The notes: generated by a model from the letters alone, not told the origin. A stretch of DNA of 64,000 nucleotides from Polycladomyces abyssicola (GCF_018326425.1 NZ_AP024601.1:2468001-2532000); one strand, 5' to 3'; shown: positions 26,050 to 34,715, counted from the stretch's first letter. Program-made: numbers and translations.

Positions 26050-26376
26050 ATGACAGTTGTGGAGATAAAACAAGAAATTACCGGGGAAAAAGGGATTTCC
26101 CGTACCCAAGTGCTGGATTTTGACCAGGGAGTCGTCGTGAACCTGCAAGTAAAAGCGGGGAAAAAGATTCCCCGACACCATGCGAACTGCCATGTGCTCG
26201 TTTATGTAGTCAGCGGGGAAGTATGGTTTGGCGTATCTGAGCAGCGATTTCACTTAAAAACGGGTTCCTTACTCCATATGAACCCGTTTGAAGAACATGA
26301 TATTGAAGCGATACAAGATTCCAGCTTGCTCGTTATAAAAACAGGTTCCCAAACCGGATGCAATATTCGTGCGTGA
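26050..26376 (+). CDS. Small cupin-domain protein
   Basis: About 108 residues forming one conserved cupin barrel. The metal-binding first motif is KKIPRHHANCHVLVYVVSGE (about 37-56) and the second is NPFEEHDIEA (about 80). Function unknown; single-domain cupins of this kind often bind iron or small ligands. I start at ATG 26050 because AAAGGGATGA precedes it and the same start is kept in the relic copy at 21485, where the alternative ATG (26041) is not conserved. Five bases after the hemerythrin-like gene, so the two form an operon. Confidence 0.78.
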   Translation: MTVVEIKQEITGEKGISRTQVLDFDQGVVVNLQVKAGKKIPRHHANCHVLVYVVSGEVWFGVSEQRFHLKTGSLLHMNPFEEHDIEAIQDSSLLVIKTGSQTGCNIRA

Positions 26377-26385
26377 AACCGGGTA

Positions 26386-26455
26386 CGCCGTTTTCCCTCT
26401 CGATCCTGTTTTGCAAACACTCAAAGGACGTCGTGGGAAAACGGCGACCTTTTTT
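26386..26455 (+). terminator. Terminator after the cupin gene
   Basis: CGCCGTTTTCCC (26386-26397) pairs with GGGAAAACGGCG (26435-26446), followed by CCTTTTTT. The loop is long (37 bases). Confidence 0.72.
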
Positions 26456-26460
26456 AAGGA

Positions 26461-26515
26461 GCGGGCCTGATTTTCTCGTCGAATGCGGAGCATCAGACGG
26501 AAAATCAGGCCCGCA
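26461..26515. repeat. Perfect 15-bp inverted repeat
   Basis: GCGGGCCTGATTTTC (26461-26475) and GAAAATCAGGCCCGC (26501-26515) flank a 25-base loop. There is no U-run on either side, so it is not a standard terminator. CTTTATCAACAAACTGC follows shortly afterwards, a wording also found near 58440, which hints at insertion element remains. Confidence 0.55.
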
Positions 26516-26620
26516 TCACTTTATCAACAAACTGCATTCTTACAAAACGGCACGCCATCTTCGGAAATGAGCGGGTGTGGCAAAAGCGGACAAACCATTT
26601 CTTTACCAGGGTCAATCATG

Positions 26621-27661
26621 TCAATCATTGTATAAAATCACTTTCATCGCTTTTTCTTTGGCTGCATTGCGAAATACCTCGTACGCCTGCATGATCTGGT
26701 CCAGCGGAAAACGGTGGGTGACCAACTGTTGTGGTTTGATCTTCCCGGACTGCACCGTTTTGATCAGCATCGGTGTCGTGCTCGTACTAACTAGCCCGGT
26801 GGTGATCTTGACATTGCGAATCCACAATTGTTCCAAGTGCAAATCGACAGGCTTGCCGTGTACACCGACATTGGCCAGCCGTCCACCGGGCTTCAGGATT
26901 TGCTGACAGATGTCGAAGGTCACCGGAAATCCGACGGCCTCAATCGCTACGTCAACACCCTTTCCGTCCGTTAATTCCATCACTTGCTCAACCGCATTTC
27001 CCTTGGAGCTGTTTACTGTCTTGGTGGCCCCGAACTTTTTGGACATCTCCAATCGATAATCGTCGAGGTCGACCATGATGATCTCCGCAGGTGAATAAAG
27101 TTGCGCTGTCAAGAGTGACGCCATCCCAACCGGACCAGCCCCGACGATCGCAACCACATCCCCCGGCTGAACTTCGCCGTTGATCACCCCGATTTCCAAA
27201 CTCGTCGGGAAAATGTCACTCAGCATGACAAGTGCTTCCTCATCGGTTCCCGGAGGAATGTGATACAAGCTCGTATCGGCATAAGGGATCCGAACGTATT
27301 CCGCCTGGGTACCGTCGATCAGGTGTCCCAGAATCCAACCGCCGTCTTCACAGTGGGCGTACATCGCTTTTTTGCAATAATCGCATCTTCCACAGGAAGT
27401 GACACAAGAAATCAGGACTCTGTCTCCGGGTTTGAAATTGTTGACACCCGAGCCGACTCCTTCTACTATTCCAACCCCTTCGTGTCCCAAGGTTCGGCCG
27501 TCGGTTACCGCCGGCACATCACCGCCCAAGATATGTAAATCTGTGCCGCAAATCGTCGTTTTGGTGATTTTGATGATGGCATCCGTCGGATTTTGAATCG
27601 TCGGCTTGTCTTTTTCTACCCACTCAAACTTTCCCGGACCACGGAATACAAGCGCTTTCAT
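26621..27661 (-). CDS. Zinc-dependent alcohol dehydrogenase (second, FDH/ADH2-like)
   Basis: 346-residue medium-chain dehydrogenase. Catalytic zinc ligands C38 (TICGTD), H60 and E61 (LGHEG); structural zinc cysteines in CVTSCGRCDYC plus a later AHC; NAD motif GAGPVGMA near 172-179. The sequence type (DGGWILGHLIDGTQAEYVRIPYAD) belongs to the zinc-dependent dehydrogenases related to secondary-alcohol and formaldehyde dehydrogenases and is clearly different from the AdhT-like enzyme at 19201. Substrate unknown. ATG 27661 follows GAGGGGG. No promoter cassette was found in front of it. Confidence 0.9.
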   Translation of the reverse strand: MKALVFRGPGKFEWVEKDKPTIQNPTDAIIKITKTTICGTDLHILGGDVPAVTDGRTLGHEGVGIVEGVGSGVNNFKPGDRVLISCVTSCGRCDYCKKAMYAHCEDGGWILGHLIDGTQAEYVRIPYADTSLYHIPPGTDEEALVMLSDIFPTSLEIGVINGEVQPGDVVAIVGAGPVGMASLLTAQLYSPAEIIMVDLDDYRLEMSKKFGATKTVNSSKGNAVEQVMELTDGKGVDVAIEAVGFPVTFDICQQILKPGGRLANVGVHGKPVDLHLEQLWIRNVKITTGLVSTSTTPMLIKTVQSGKIKPQQLVTHRFPLDQIMQAYEVFRNAAKEKAMKVILYND

Positions 27662-27885
27662 TATTCTGTGTGCCCCCTCATTTTTTCGCTGTCAAGCTAC
27701 TCAATTTAAGGTCGTCTTAAGGTCATTCGTCCGAATCTAACGGGGATCAATCTATTGCCGTCTTATATGGGACTCCTTTCTTGAATTAGTCGAACGATGA
27801 CTGTCTATCGTTAATATGCCAATTTGCTTTTCTGTCCATTCCAATTTTTAAATACACCGTATTTTTGGGACACATACTCCTAAAG
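27662..27885. other. Intergenic stretch upstream of the second alcohol dehydrogenase
   Basis: AT-rich, no gene. It should hold the promoter for the dehydrogenase at 26621-27661; I could not fix one with confidence and found none of the Crp/Fnr-type boxes. Confidence 0.4.
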
Positions 27886-28035
27886 TTAAAGGTTTACGGA
27901 GCAATGTTTATACCTATCAGTTTGCTCCATTTGTTCCCTTAACGGAATATGTTCTTGCTTCAGTTGGGTTAGAGCAGGGCACAAAGAAATGTCCTCTCCT
28001 ATCCTCTGACCACAATGAAAAGGCATATCATTCAT
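27886..28035 (-). pseudogene. Truncated hemerythrin-domain protein (N-terminal 49 residues)
   Basis: ATG 28035 follows a strong AGGAGGAAAG, and the frame encodes 49 residues. The start (MNDMPFHCGQRIGED) and LCPALTQLKQEHIPLREQMEQ resemble the first helix of hemerythrin-like HHE proteins (QLKxEHxPLRxQM), carrying the first ligand histidine. After residue 38 the sequence becomes unrelated and stops, so the remaining helices are lost. It could still be expressed as a short peptide but cannot form a di-iron site. It lies between hcp and the dehydrogenase, on their strand. Confidence 0.6.
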
Positions 28036-28412
28036 GTTCTTTCCTCCTGGTCCATTTAGTTTGATGCTATTGCTTGATGTTATTGTATCTGAATTCGTGT
28101 TTTCGTATTATGACACTGTCGTCAGATAGAAAAACGTGGTGTTGACGCGGATCTCCTTTTCTACCTCAGGGGTGTCTTTTTTTAACGGCCGCTTGCCGTG
28201 AGTTTCATGATCCTCGTCAATGGCAGATCCAATTCCTCCACTTACTTCTCCGTGGAGAGGATACTGATGTAAAAATATAAGATCCCACTTACAGCAAGTG
28301 AGATCCCACATTGTGACCGGCAGCGGGACAAGAGCCCTTATGGCCTTCAAACATAAACGGCTTAATCCTATAGCGCTCCCTTTAAAGATGAGATGGTCAG
28401 GTGTGTAGAGCT
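28036..28412 (-). other. Stretch with an unassigned 80-codon open frame
   Basis: An open frame at 28108-28350 (minus) encodes LHGEVSGGIGSAIDEDHETH and ends VNTTFFYLTTVS. The charged second half (KRPLKKDTPEVEKEIRV) looks protein-like, but there is no good start or ribosome binding site and I recognise no family. A small hairpin (CACTT/AAGTG arms) is at about 28288-28302. Possibly the tail of another gene decayed between hcp and the hemerythrin relic. Confidence 0.3.
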
Positions 28413-29699
28413 CTACGTTAACATGACTTGCATATCTGCTTGTACATCCCCAATCAATTTTAAGCCAAATCTCTCTTGTAATACTTGCAACACGCCTGGC
28501 GAAATAAACTCAGGAGCTTTCGGTCCAATACGGATATCTTGAATACCTAAGCTTAACAACCCCAATAGGATGGCAACTGCTTTTTGCTCAAACCAAGATA
28601 ACACGATACTGACTGGCAGTTCGTTTACCTCACATCCAAATGCTTCGGCTAGTGCAGCCGCAATCTTCACAGTGGAAATCGAATTATTACATTGCCCTAA
28701 ATCAATATAGCGTGGAATATCTGTACCTGGTACTACTCCGTAATCTACATCGTTAAAGCGGAACTTGCCGCAAGAAGTGGTTAGAATAACCGTTTCAGGT
28801 GGCAAGGATGTGGCTAATTTTCGATAATATTCCCCACCTTTCCCTGGAGCGTCACAACCTGCAATGACAAAGAAGCGCTTAATTTTTCCATCTTTCACAG
28901 CCTGGATAATTTCCGGTGCCATTCCTAGTACTGTCTCATGGTGGAAGCCTGTAACGAGCTCTTGATCAGACTCTATATTCACTTCTGGAAGCTCTAAAGC
29001 ACGCTTGATCAATGGTGTAAAATCATCATTTTCAATTTTTTGTACTCCTTCAAGCCCTGCTACATCGTAAGAGAAGAAGCGGTCTGCATACGTACCTTTA
29101 ATGGGCATGACACAGTTCGTTGTTGCTAAAATAGCGCCCGGGAATTTTTCAAACAGCCTTCTTTGATCAAACCATGATTTACCGATGTTCCCTTTTAAAT
29201 GAGGATACTTTTTCAGTTGAGGATAACCATGTGCTGGTAACATTTCGGAATGTGTATAAATGTTAATCCCTTTATCCATCGTTTGCTCTAATAATTTTTC
29301 AAGTGCAAGCAAATTATGCCCTGTTACCAAAATTGCTTTTCCTTCTATTTTATTTTGGCTAACACGAACGGGCTGTGGAATCCCAAAGCGTTCTGTATGA
29401 GCACGATCTAGCAATTCCATAACCCGGATCGCTGCTTGCCCAACTTTCATCGCCATCTCAAAATGCTCTTGCTCATTAAAGTTGGAATTGGTCAGTGTCA
29501 TGTAAAGTGCTTCATGTGTGGTAGCATCTACAAACGGGTCGGTATATCCGAGCTGATAAGCATGTGTACGATATGCAGCGATCCCTTTTAACCCAAAAAC
29601 CAAAATATCTTGCAAACTAGCGATCACTTCGTTTTTTCCACAAACTCCGATAATTTTACATCCACCCATTGGTGTCTGCTCACATTGGTGACAAAACAT
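28413..29699 (-). CDS. hcp: Hybrid cluster protein (hydroxylamine reductase / NO-related)
   Basis: 428 residues. N-terminal cluster cysteines C3, C6, C14 and C20 (CHQCEQTPMGGCKIIGVC), then hybrid-cluster ligands in ATTNCVMP, IAGCDAPGKGGEYY, TTSCGKFRF and DLGQCNNS. Hcp reduces hydroxylamine in vitro and acts on NO/S-nitrosylation chemistry in cells under anaerobic nitrosative stress. It is the short Bacillota form, lacking the extra helical domain. ATG 29699 has GAAGGAGGAAGGG upstream; the ten codons before it overlap that site. Base use is more AT-rich than its neighbours, which may indicate transfer. No promoter cassette lies directly upstream. Confidence 0.94.
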   Translation of the reverse strand: MFCHQCEQTPMGGCKIIGVCGKNEVIASLQDILVFGLKGIAAYRTHAYQLGYTDPFVDATTHEALYMTLTNSNFNEQEHFEMAMKVGQAAIRVMELLDRAHTERFGIPQPVRVSQNKIEGKAILVTGHNLLALEKLLEQTMDKGINIYTHSEMLPAHGYPQLKKYPHLKGNIGKSWFDQRRLFEKFPGAILATTNCVMPIKGTYADRFFSYDVAGLEGVQKIENDDFTPLIKRALELPEVNIESDQELVTGFHHETVLGMAPEIIQAVKDGKIKRFFVIAGCDAPGKGGEYYRKLATSLPPETVILTTSCGKFRFNDVDYGVVPGTDIPRYIDLGQCNNSISTVKIAAALAEAFGCEVNELPVSIVLSWFEQKAVAILLGLLSLGIQDIRIGPKAPEFISPGVLQVLQERFGLKLIGDVQADMQVMLT

Positions 29700-29933
29700 A
29701 TTTCCCTTCCTCCTTCTCACATAACTCACGTGAATCCATCCAAGCTATTGCAGAAACTCTGTGTCAGCCACATAAATGACTCTTATCTATTGATTTGTTT
29801 TATCCATACCATGGATATCGTTCGTGGTCCCCCAAGCTTGTCAAGGTCATTCTTTGTCGGAGAGCGCTGCTTTTGAGGGCAGAGGGTGTTTTCCGGCTTC
29901 ACCCTTTTGTTTCTCAGAAGTATTTGCATATCC

Positions 29934-30482
29934 TCACTCGGGCTCGATCAAACCGTAACGCCCGTCTTTTCTGCGGTATACTACGTTCACTTCATCAGTC
30001 TCTGCGTTGAAGAACACAAAGAAGTGATGTCCGAGCAGTTCCATCTGGATGATGGCTTCTTCCACGTCCATCGGTTTTAATTGAAAACGCTTCGTGCGCA
30101 CCACTTTGGGTTCGGCTTCCTCATCCACCAAAGCGTTAGCGGTGTTTCCGTTTTCAACAAGCTGCGAACGGAGGCTTCCTTCCTGACGGAGTTTGCGGTT
30201 GATCTTGGTTTTATACTTCCGTATCTGCCGTTCCAATTTTTCCACGACCAGATCAATGGACGCATACATGTCCGCGCTTTTTTCCTCCGCGCGAACCAGC
30301 ACGCCCGGAAAAGGAATCGTCACTTCTACCTTGTGATCATCGTGAATCACGCTGAGGGCAATGTGTGCATCGGCGGAAGGAGGGGGGTCGAAATACTTTT
30401 CCAGACGGCTGATCTTTTTTTCGATAAAACTCCGCAAAGCATCCGTCACGTCGAAGTTGTTGCCACGAATGACATAATTCAT
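29934..30482 (-). CDS. hpf: Long-form ribosome hibernation promoting factor
   Basis: 182 residues: N-terminal S30AE domain (about 1-105, MNYVIRGNNFDVTDALR) that binds between the 30S subunit decoding and peptidyl sites, a linker, and a C-terminal dimerisation domain (about 125-180, VRTKRFQLKPMDVEEAIIQMELLGHHFFVFFNAET) that joins two ribosomes into 100S particles. ATG 30482 follows AAAGGGGGG; the longer open frame upstream is leader. Promoter cassette P5 lies about 150 bases upstream, which would couple ribosome hibernation to the same signal as qox, adh and hmp. Confidence 0.95.
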   Translation of the reverse strand: MNYVIRGNNFDVTDALRSFIEKKISRLEKYFDPPPSADAHIALSVIHDDHKVEVTIPFPGVLVRAEEKSADMYASIDLVVEKLERQIRKYKTKINRKLRQEGSLRSQLVENGNTANALVDEEAEPKVVRTKRFQLKPMDVEEAIIQMELLGHHFFVFFNAETDEVNVVYRRKDGRYGLIEPE

Positions 30483-30593
30483 GAAGCGAACCCCCCTTTT
30501 CGCTTTATCAACGTGTTTCCATGAACCTTGATGTCCAGATGACACCCCTTCAAAGACGGTGTAATGATGGCTATTTTTGCCTATTTATCCAAA

Positions 30594-30702
30594 GGTTTCA
30601 CACTCCCGAAGTGAAATTGAAATTTTGTCTGTGTAAATAGCATAAGCCATATGAGACAAAGTTAATGTGATAAATTTCACAAAAAAGGGGGTGTTCACAG
30701 AA
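30594..30702 (-). promoter_or_regulatory. Promoter cassette P5 of hpf (class II Crp/Fnr-type box)
   Basis: Minus strand: half site TTCTGTGAAC (30693-30702), box TGTGAAATTTATCACA (30666-30681), 21-base gap, -10 TATGCT (30639-30644), leader element GGGAGTGTGAAACC (30594-30607). Expected start near 30632. Best -10 of the six copies. Confidence 0.75.
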
Positions 30703-30739
30703 AATCAGTATTACGGTAAACGTTTTATCACTTGACTAA

Positions 30740-31053
30740 TCTTAAAAGTTTAAAGCATGGGCGAATGGAAACCACGTGAAATGATTTACAAACTCGCTTA
30801 TGCATCTTGATGAAACCGTATTGAATGCCATGATGGTCCTCTCCGCGGTTAGTAAGGAGCAACTACTCGTCTCATGACAAGTTGTCTACCGCGAATCAAG
30901 ATTCCAAACGATGGCACAGATAGCACCCAAATTGCTAGAAGTCACAATGAAAAATCCTAATGGTATATGACCATTGTGAACGGCAAAACTGTTCAATAGT
31001 GGCCAATGATCAATTTTGCCGCAGTTGATTCGCGGGTGGAGGGGCTTCGACAA
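30740..31053. other. Intergenic stretch between hpf promoter and cydD
   Basis: No gene seen. TTGACT at about 30729 on the plus strand belongs to the outer end of cassette P5, without a convincing -10. I could not identify the cydD promoter or a Rex site here. Confidence 0.35.
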
Positions 31054-32907
31054 TTGAAGGAGATTCGTATACATATCAAGCAGCTTGTACGACAAATACC
31101 AATGGTTCGCGTGCTCCTGGCCGTTACCGTGGGAGTGGGGTTGACGAGCGGAGTGCTGTTGATCCTTCAGGCCTATTATCTGGCCCGCGTGGTCAACGCT
31201 GTGTTTTTGGAACACGCTCCATTGCATCAGGTAAGTCCGTGGCTCTGGATCTTATTCGGGCTCATCATCACCCGCGGTGTTCTCACTTGGCTGGATCAGG
31301 CGGTCGCCGCGCATCTGGCCGTGCGTGTGAAAACGGATTTGCGTCGTCGGCTGATCGCACATCTGCTGCGTCTTGGACCGGTTTGGTCAGCCCAAGAGCA
31401 ACGCGGCGAGTTGGTCAACACGGCGATGACCGGGATTGAACAATTGGAAAGCTTTTTATCCCGATATCTTCCGCAAATGGCACTGTCGGCGTTGATGCCG
31501 TTGGCCATTTTCGGTTTCGTGCTGACACGCGACAGTTTAACGGCATTCATTCTTGCAGTGGCTGCGCCGTTGATCGTATTCTTTATGATTTTGATCGGCA
31601 AGGCGGCGGAATCGGCCAGCTCACGTCAATGGCAACAATTGAGCTTGCTCGCAGCACGGTTTCTCGATGTCCTGGAGGGCTTGACCACGCTGAAGATTTT
31701 TGGACGCAGCAAGGCTCGGGCGGAGTGGATGGGCCGAGCCAGTGAAGCCTATCGCCTGGCGACGATGCGTACCCTTCGGGTTGCTTTTTTGTCTTCTTTT
31801 TTACTGGAATTATTTGCCACACTGAGTACAGCAGTTGTCGCCGTTACACTCGGCTTACGCTTGGTTGCTGATCGTATGCCCTTTTTCACGGCCTTTTTGA
31901 TCCTGTTGTTGACACCTGAATTTTTTCAGCCCCTTCGGGCACTGGGGAGCGAGTTTCATGCAGGTCTCAACGGAGTGACGGCTGCCGGAAGAATATTCGA
32001 GATTCTCGAAGCCAAGTCGCCCGGCCTGGTTCAGGATGGTTGGAAGATCCAAAAGGATATGCGTGTATCCTGTGCATCTTACAATGATATCCACAGGGAT
32101 TTGCAACCCAAACAAGGGGCAAAGAGGGAACCGTGGATACCAACTCATCATGGATCGCGGAATGAACCGTTCACAATTGATTTCGTCGATGTCACTTTTT
32201 CATATGATCCCGGATTGCCACCTATATTACATGATATCAATCTAACTGTTCGCCCAGGTGAAACACTGGCGCTGGTCGGGCCCAGTGGAGCGGGTAAAAG
32301 CACACTCCTCGACCTATTGCAGGGTTTTTTGCGCCCAACGGCTGGGGAGATCCTTATCAATGGTCAAGCGTTAAGCGATTGGCCAATCGACGAATGGCGA
32401 AGACGAATGGCGGTGTTACGTCAACACACGCATATCTTTGCCGGCACCGTTATGGATAATTTGCGCCTGGCTCGACCCAACGCTTCAATGGAGGAGGTTA
32501 TTTCGGCTGCGCGTACGGCAAAGGCACATGATTGGATTGTCTCTTTGCCCCAAGGGTACAACACTCCCTTGGGTGAAGGCGGATACGGTTTAAGCGGGGG
32601 GCAGATCCAAAGATTAGCGGTGGCACGGGCTTTGCTCAAGGACGCTCCGCTGGTGCTGCTCGATGAACCTACCGCCCACCTTGACCCGGAAACCGAATCT
32701 TCGATGCAGGAAGGGATCACGCGGCTTCTTGCGGGGCGCACGGTGATTGTGGTTGCTCATCGTCTGAGCACAGTGAATCGGGCGAATCGGATCATTGTAA
32801 TGGAAGACGGTAAGATTGTTGAACAAGGAAGTCAATCGGAATTGATGGCTGTTCAAGGAATGTATCGGCGATTGCGCACCGCGTATGCAGGAGGTGAAGA
32901 AGCATGA
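31054..32907 (+). CDS. cydD: Thiol reductant ABC exporter subunit CydD
   Basis: About 617 residues: six-helix ABC exporter domain (about 1-310) and a nucleotide-binding domain with Walker A GPSGAGKST (about 410), signature LSGGQIQRLAVARAL and Walker B LVLLDEPTAHLD. With CydC it exports cysteine/glutathione-type thiols needed for heme insertion in cytochrome bd. I favour TTG 31054, nine bases after GGAGGGG, over ATG 31006, which has no ribosome binding site. The linker between domains (KSPGLVQDGWKIQKDMRV to HHGSRNEPF) is longer than usual. First gene of cydDCAB. Confidence 0.92.
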   Translation: MKEIRIHIKQLVRQIPMVRVLLAVTVGVGLTSGVLLILQAYYLARVVNAVFLEHAPLHQVSPWLWILFGLIITRGVLTWLDQAVAAHLAVRVKTDLRRRLIAHLLRLGPVWSAQEQRGELVNTAMTGIEQLESFLSRYLPQMALSALMPLAIFGFVLTRDSLTAFILAVAAPLIVFFMILIGKAAESASSRQWQQLSLLAARFLDVLEGLTTLKIFGRSKARAEWMGRASEAYRLATMRTLRVAFLSSFLLELFATLSTAVVAVTLGLRLVADRMPFFTAFLILLLTPEFFQPLRALGSEFHAGLNGVTAAGRIFEILEAKSPGLVQDGWKIQKDMRVSCASYNDIHRDLQPKQGAKREPWIPTHHGSRNEPFTIDFVDVTFSYDPGLPPILHDINLTVRPGETLALVGPSGAGKSTLLDLLQGFLRPTAGEILINGQALSDWPIDEWRRRMAVLRQHTHIFAGTVMDNLRLARPNASMEEVISAARTAKAHDWIVSLPQGYNTPLGEGGYGLSGGQIQRLAVARALLKDAPLVLLDEPTAHLDPETESSMQEGITRLLAGRTVIVVAHRLSTVNRANRIIVMEDGKIVEQGSQSELMAVQGMYRRLRTAYAGGEEA

Positions 32908-34715
32908 GCAGACCGGTGATACAGAGAATGACACCGAAAAATAGACAGGTACAGTTGTCGCTCTGGAGAGTGATCGTCCGTTTGTTTCAATTTCAACGGC
33001 CATTTCCCTGGCGCTTTACCCTGTCCATCCTGCTTCGTTTTTGTACTGTAGGAGCAAACATTGGGCTGATGGCAACTTCCGGTTACCTGATTTCCAAAGC
33101 GGCTCTTCACCCTGCCACCATTTTGTTGCTGTGGATGCCCATTGTAGGGGTCCGTTTTTTTGGCTTGTCCCGTGCCGTGTTCCGTTACACTGAACGATAT
33201 TTCTCCCATGACTTGACCTTTCGCATCCTCCGGCAGATCCGTGTGTGGCTGTACCGGCGCATTGAGCCGTTGGTACCGATGATGTGGCAAGGGCGGTACA
33301 GCGGTGATGTACTGGCGTCGGCAATTGGAGACATTGATACACTGCAAAATTTTTATTTGCGGGCAATAGCGCCACTGTTGGTGGCATTGCTCGTGATGGG
33401 ATTAGGCTTCGTGCTAATGGCCCCCTTTGGCGGCGATTTGGTTCTGGCTTTGTTTGCGGGACTTGTTACCGCCGCAGCAGGTATTCCTTTGCTTACACAT
33501 TTCCTGGCACGGCGAGCAGGGGCGGAATCGGTCCAAGCACGGGCGCGTATGCAAACGAAGCTGGTAGACACTATTCAGGGGATGGCTGATGTGTTGGCCT
33601 ATAACCTGGAAACGAAAGTGATGCAGGAATGGGAAAGGGAACAACGGATATGGACCCGACGTCAATTAAGGCTGGCCCATGTGGATGGCCTGGGCAACGG
33701 GCTATTGTTCATTTCCAGTCATTTCACTATGTGGGTTGTGTTGTGGCTTGGTATTGAGCACGTGCAAAGCGGACGCATGGACGGAGTTTACTTAGCCATG
33801 CTGGTACTGACTGCGTTAGCGGTGTTTGAAGCGGTGATGCCCTTGCCGACAGCGTTCAAGCAACTGGGGGAGTGCATCGAGGCCGGGCGGAGGATGTTTC
33901 GTTTGACAGACCAAACCCCTCCGGTGTTGGAACAGCATTGTTCACAACTTCCCCGTTCAGCGGATTTGCGTGTACGTAACGTATCATTTCTCTACCACGG
34001 TTCGGAACGCAAAATCTTGACAGGCATTTCTTTCGATTTGCCACAGGGCAAACACATGGCCTTGGTCGGAGCCAGTGGCGCTGGAAAAAGCACGCTCTTT
34101 CGCCTCTTATTGCGTCTCTGGGAGCCAACGAACGGACAGATTGAGCTTGGCGGGGTCAATCTTCGAGATGTGGAGCCGGAAGCGGTCCGCCGTTGGTTTT
34201 CATTGATTGAACAAAAAACCTATTTATTCCATGAGTCGGCGGCCGATAATTTACGCTTGGGACACCCCACAGCGACCTTGACGGAACTGCAAGATGCCGC
34301 CTCAAAATCACAGATCGATCAGGTGTTGCTGAAATTGCCGGATGGATACGATACGCTTCTTGGTGAACTCGGTGCGCGTTTATCTGGAGGGGAACGGCAA
34401 CGCTTGGCCTTAGCACGGGCATTACTGAAGGAAGCGCCCATTCTTCTATTGGATGAGCCCACAACCGGTTTGGACGCAATCGTTGAGCAAAGGTTTATGA
34501 AGACACTTCGGATGGTGGCTGCCGGTCGCTCTGTTCTGCTCATTACCCACCGTATAAGCGGGCTGGAATCCTTTGACGAGATTCTGGTCCTGAAAGATGG
34601 CCGCATTGCAGAAAGAGGGACACACATGGAATTACTCAATCTGCGCGGCATTTACCGTGCGATGTGGGAGGTTGAGAGGGACCGTCTGCACGCAAATGTG
34701 GAAAGTAACAGATAA
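32904..34715 (+). CDS. cydC: Thiol reductant ABC exporter subunit CydC
   Basis: 603-residue half-transporter forming a heterodimer with CydD. Membrane domain about 25-320; nucleotide-binding domain with Walker A GASGAGKST (about 390), Q-loop LIEQKTYLF, signature LSGGERQRLALARAL and Walker B ILLLDEPTTGLD. ATG 32904 overlaps the cydD stop by four bases (ATGA) behind AGGAGGTGAAG, so the subunits are translated together. Confidence 0.94.
   Translation: MSRPVIQRMTPKNRQVQLSLWRVIVRLFQFQRPFPWRFTLSILLRFCTVGANIGLMATSGYLISKAALHPATILLLWMPIVGVRFFGLSRAVFRYTERYFSHDLTFRILRQIRVWLYRRIEPLVPMMWQGRYSGDVLASAIGDIDTLQNFYLRAIAPLLVALLVMGLGFVLMAPFGGDLVLALFAGLVTAAAGIPLLTHFLARRAGAESVQARARMQTKLVDTIQGMADVLAYNLETKVMQEWEREQRIWTRRQLRLAHVDGLGNGLLFISSHFTMWVVLWLGIEHVQSGRMDGVYLAMLVLTALAVFEAVMPLPTAFKQLGECIEAGRRMFRLTDQTPPVLEQHCSQLPRSADLRVRNVSFLYHGSERKILTGISFDLPQGKHMALVGASGAGKSTLFRLLLRLWEPTNGQIELGGVNLRDVEPEAVRRWFSLIEQKTYLFHESAADNLRLGHPTATLTELQDAASKSQIDQVLLKLPDGYDTLLGELGARLSGGERQRLALARALLKEAPILLLDEPTTGLDAIVEQRFMKTLRMVAAGRSVLLITHRISGLESFDEILVLKDGRIAERGTHMELLNLRGIYRAMWEVERDRLHANVESNR

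Noticed and set aside
27886-28035. Intact small protein gene
   Set aside because: The first 38 residues match the first helix of much longer hemerythrin-like proteins and the rest is unrelated, so truncation is more likely, although a short expressed peptide cannot be excluded.
17651-30681. Rex operators instead of Crp/Fnr boxes in the six cassettes
   Set aside because: The boxes resemble TTGTGAA-N4-TTCACAA, but the inner base of one half is consistently not A, and the fixed -41.5 position suits an activator, not a repressor such as Rex. The two local Crp/Fnr proteins have a matching recognition helix.
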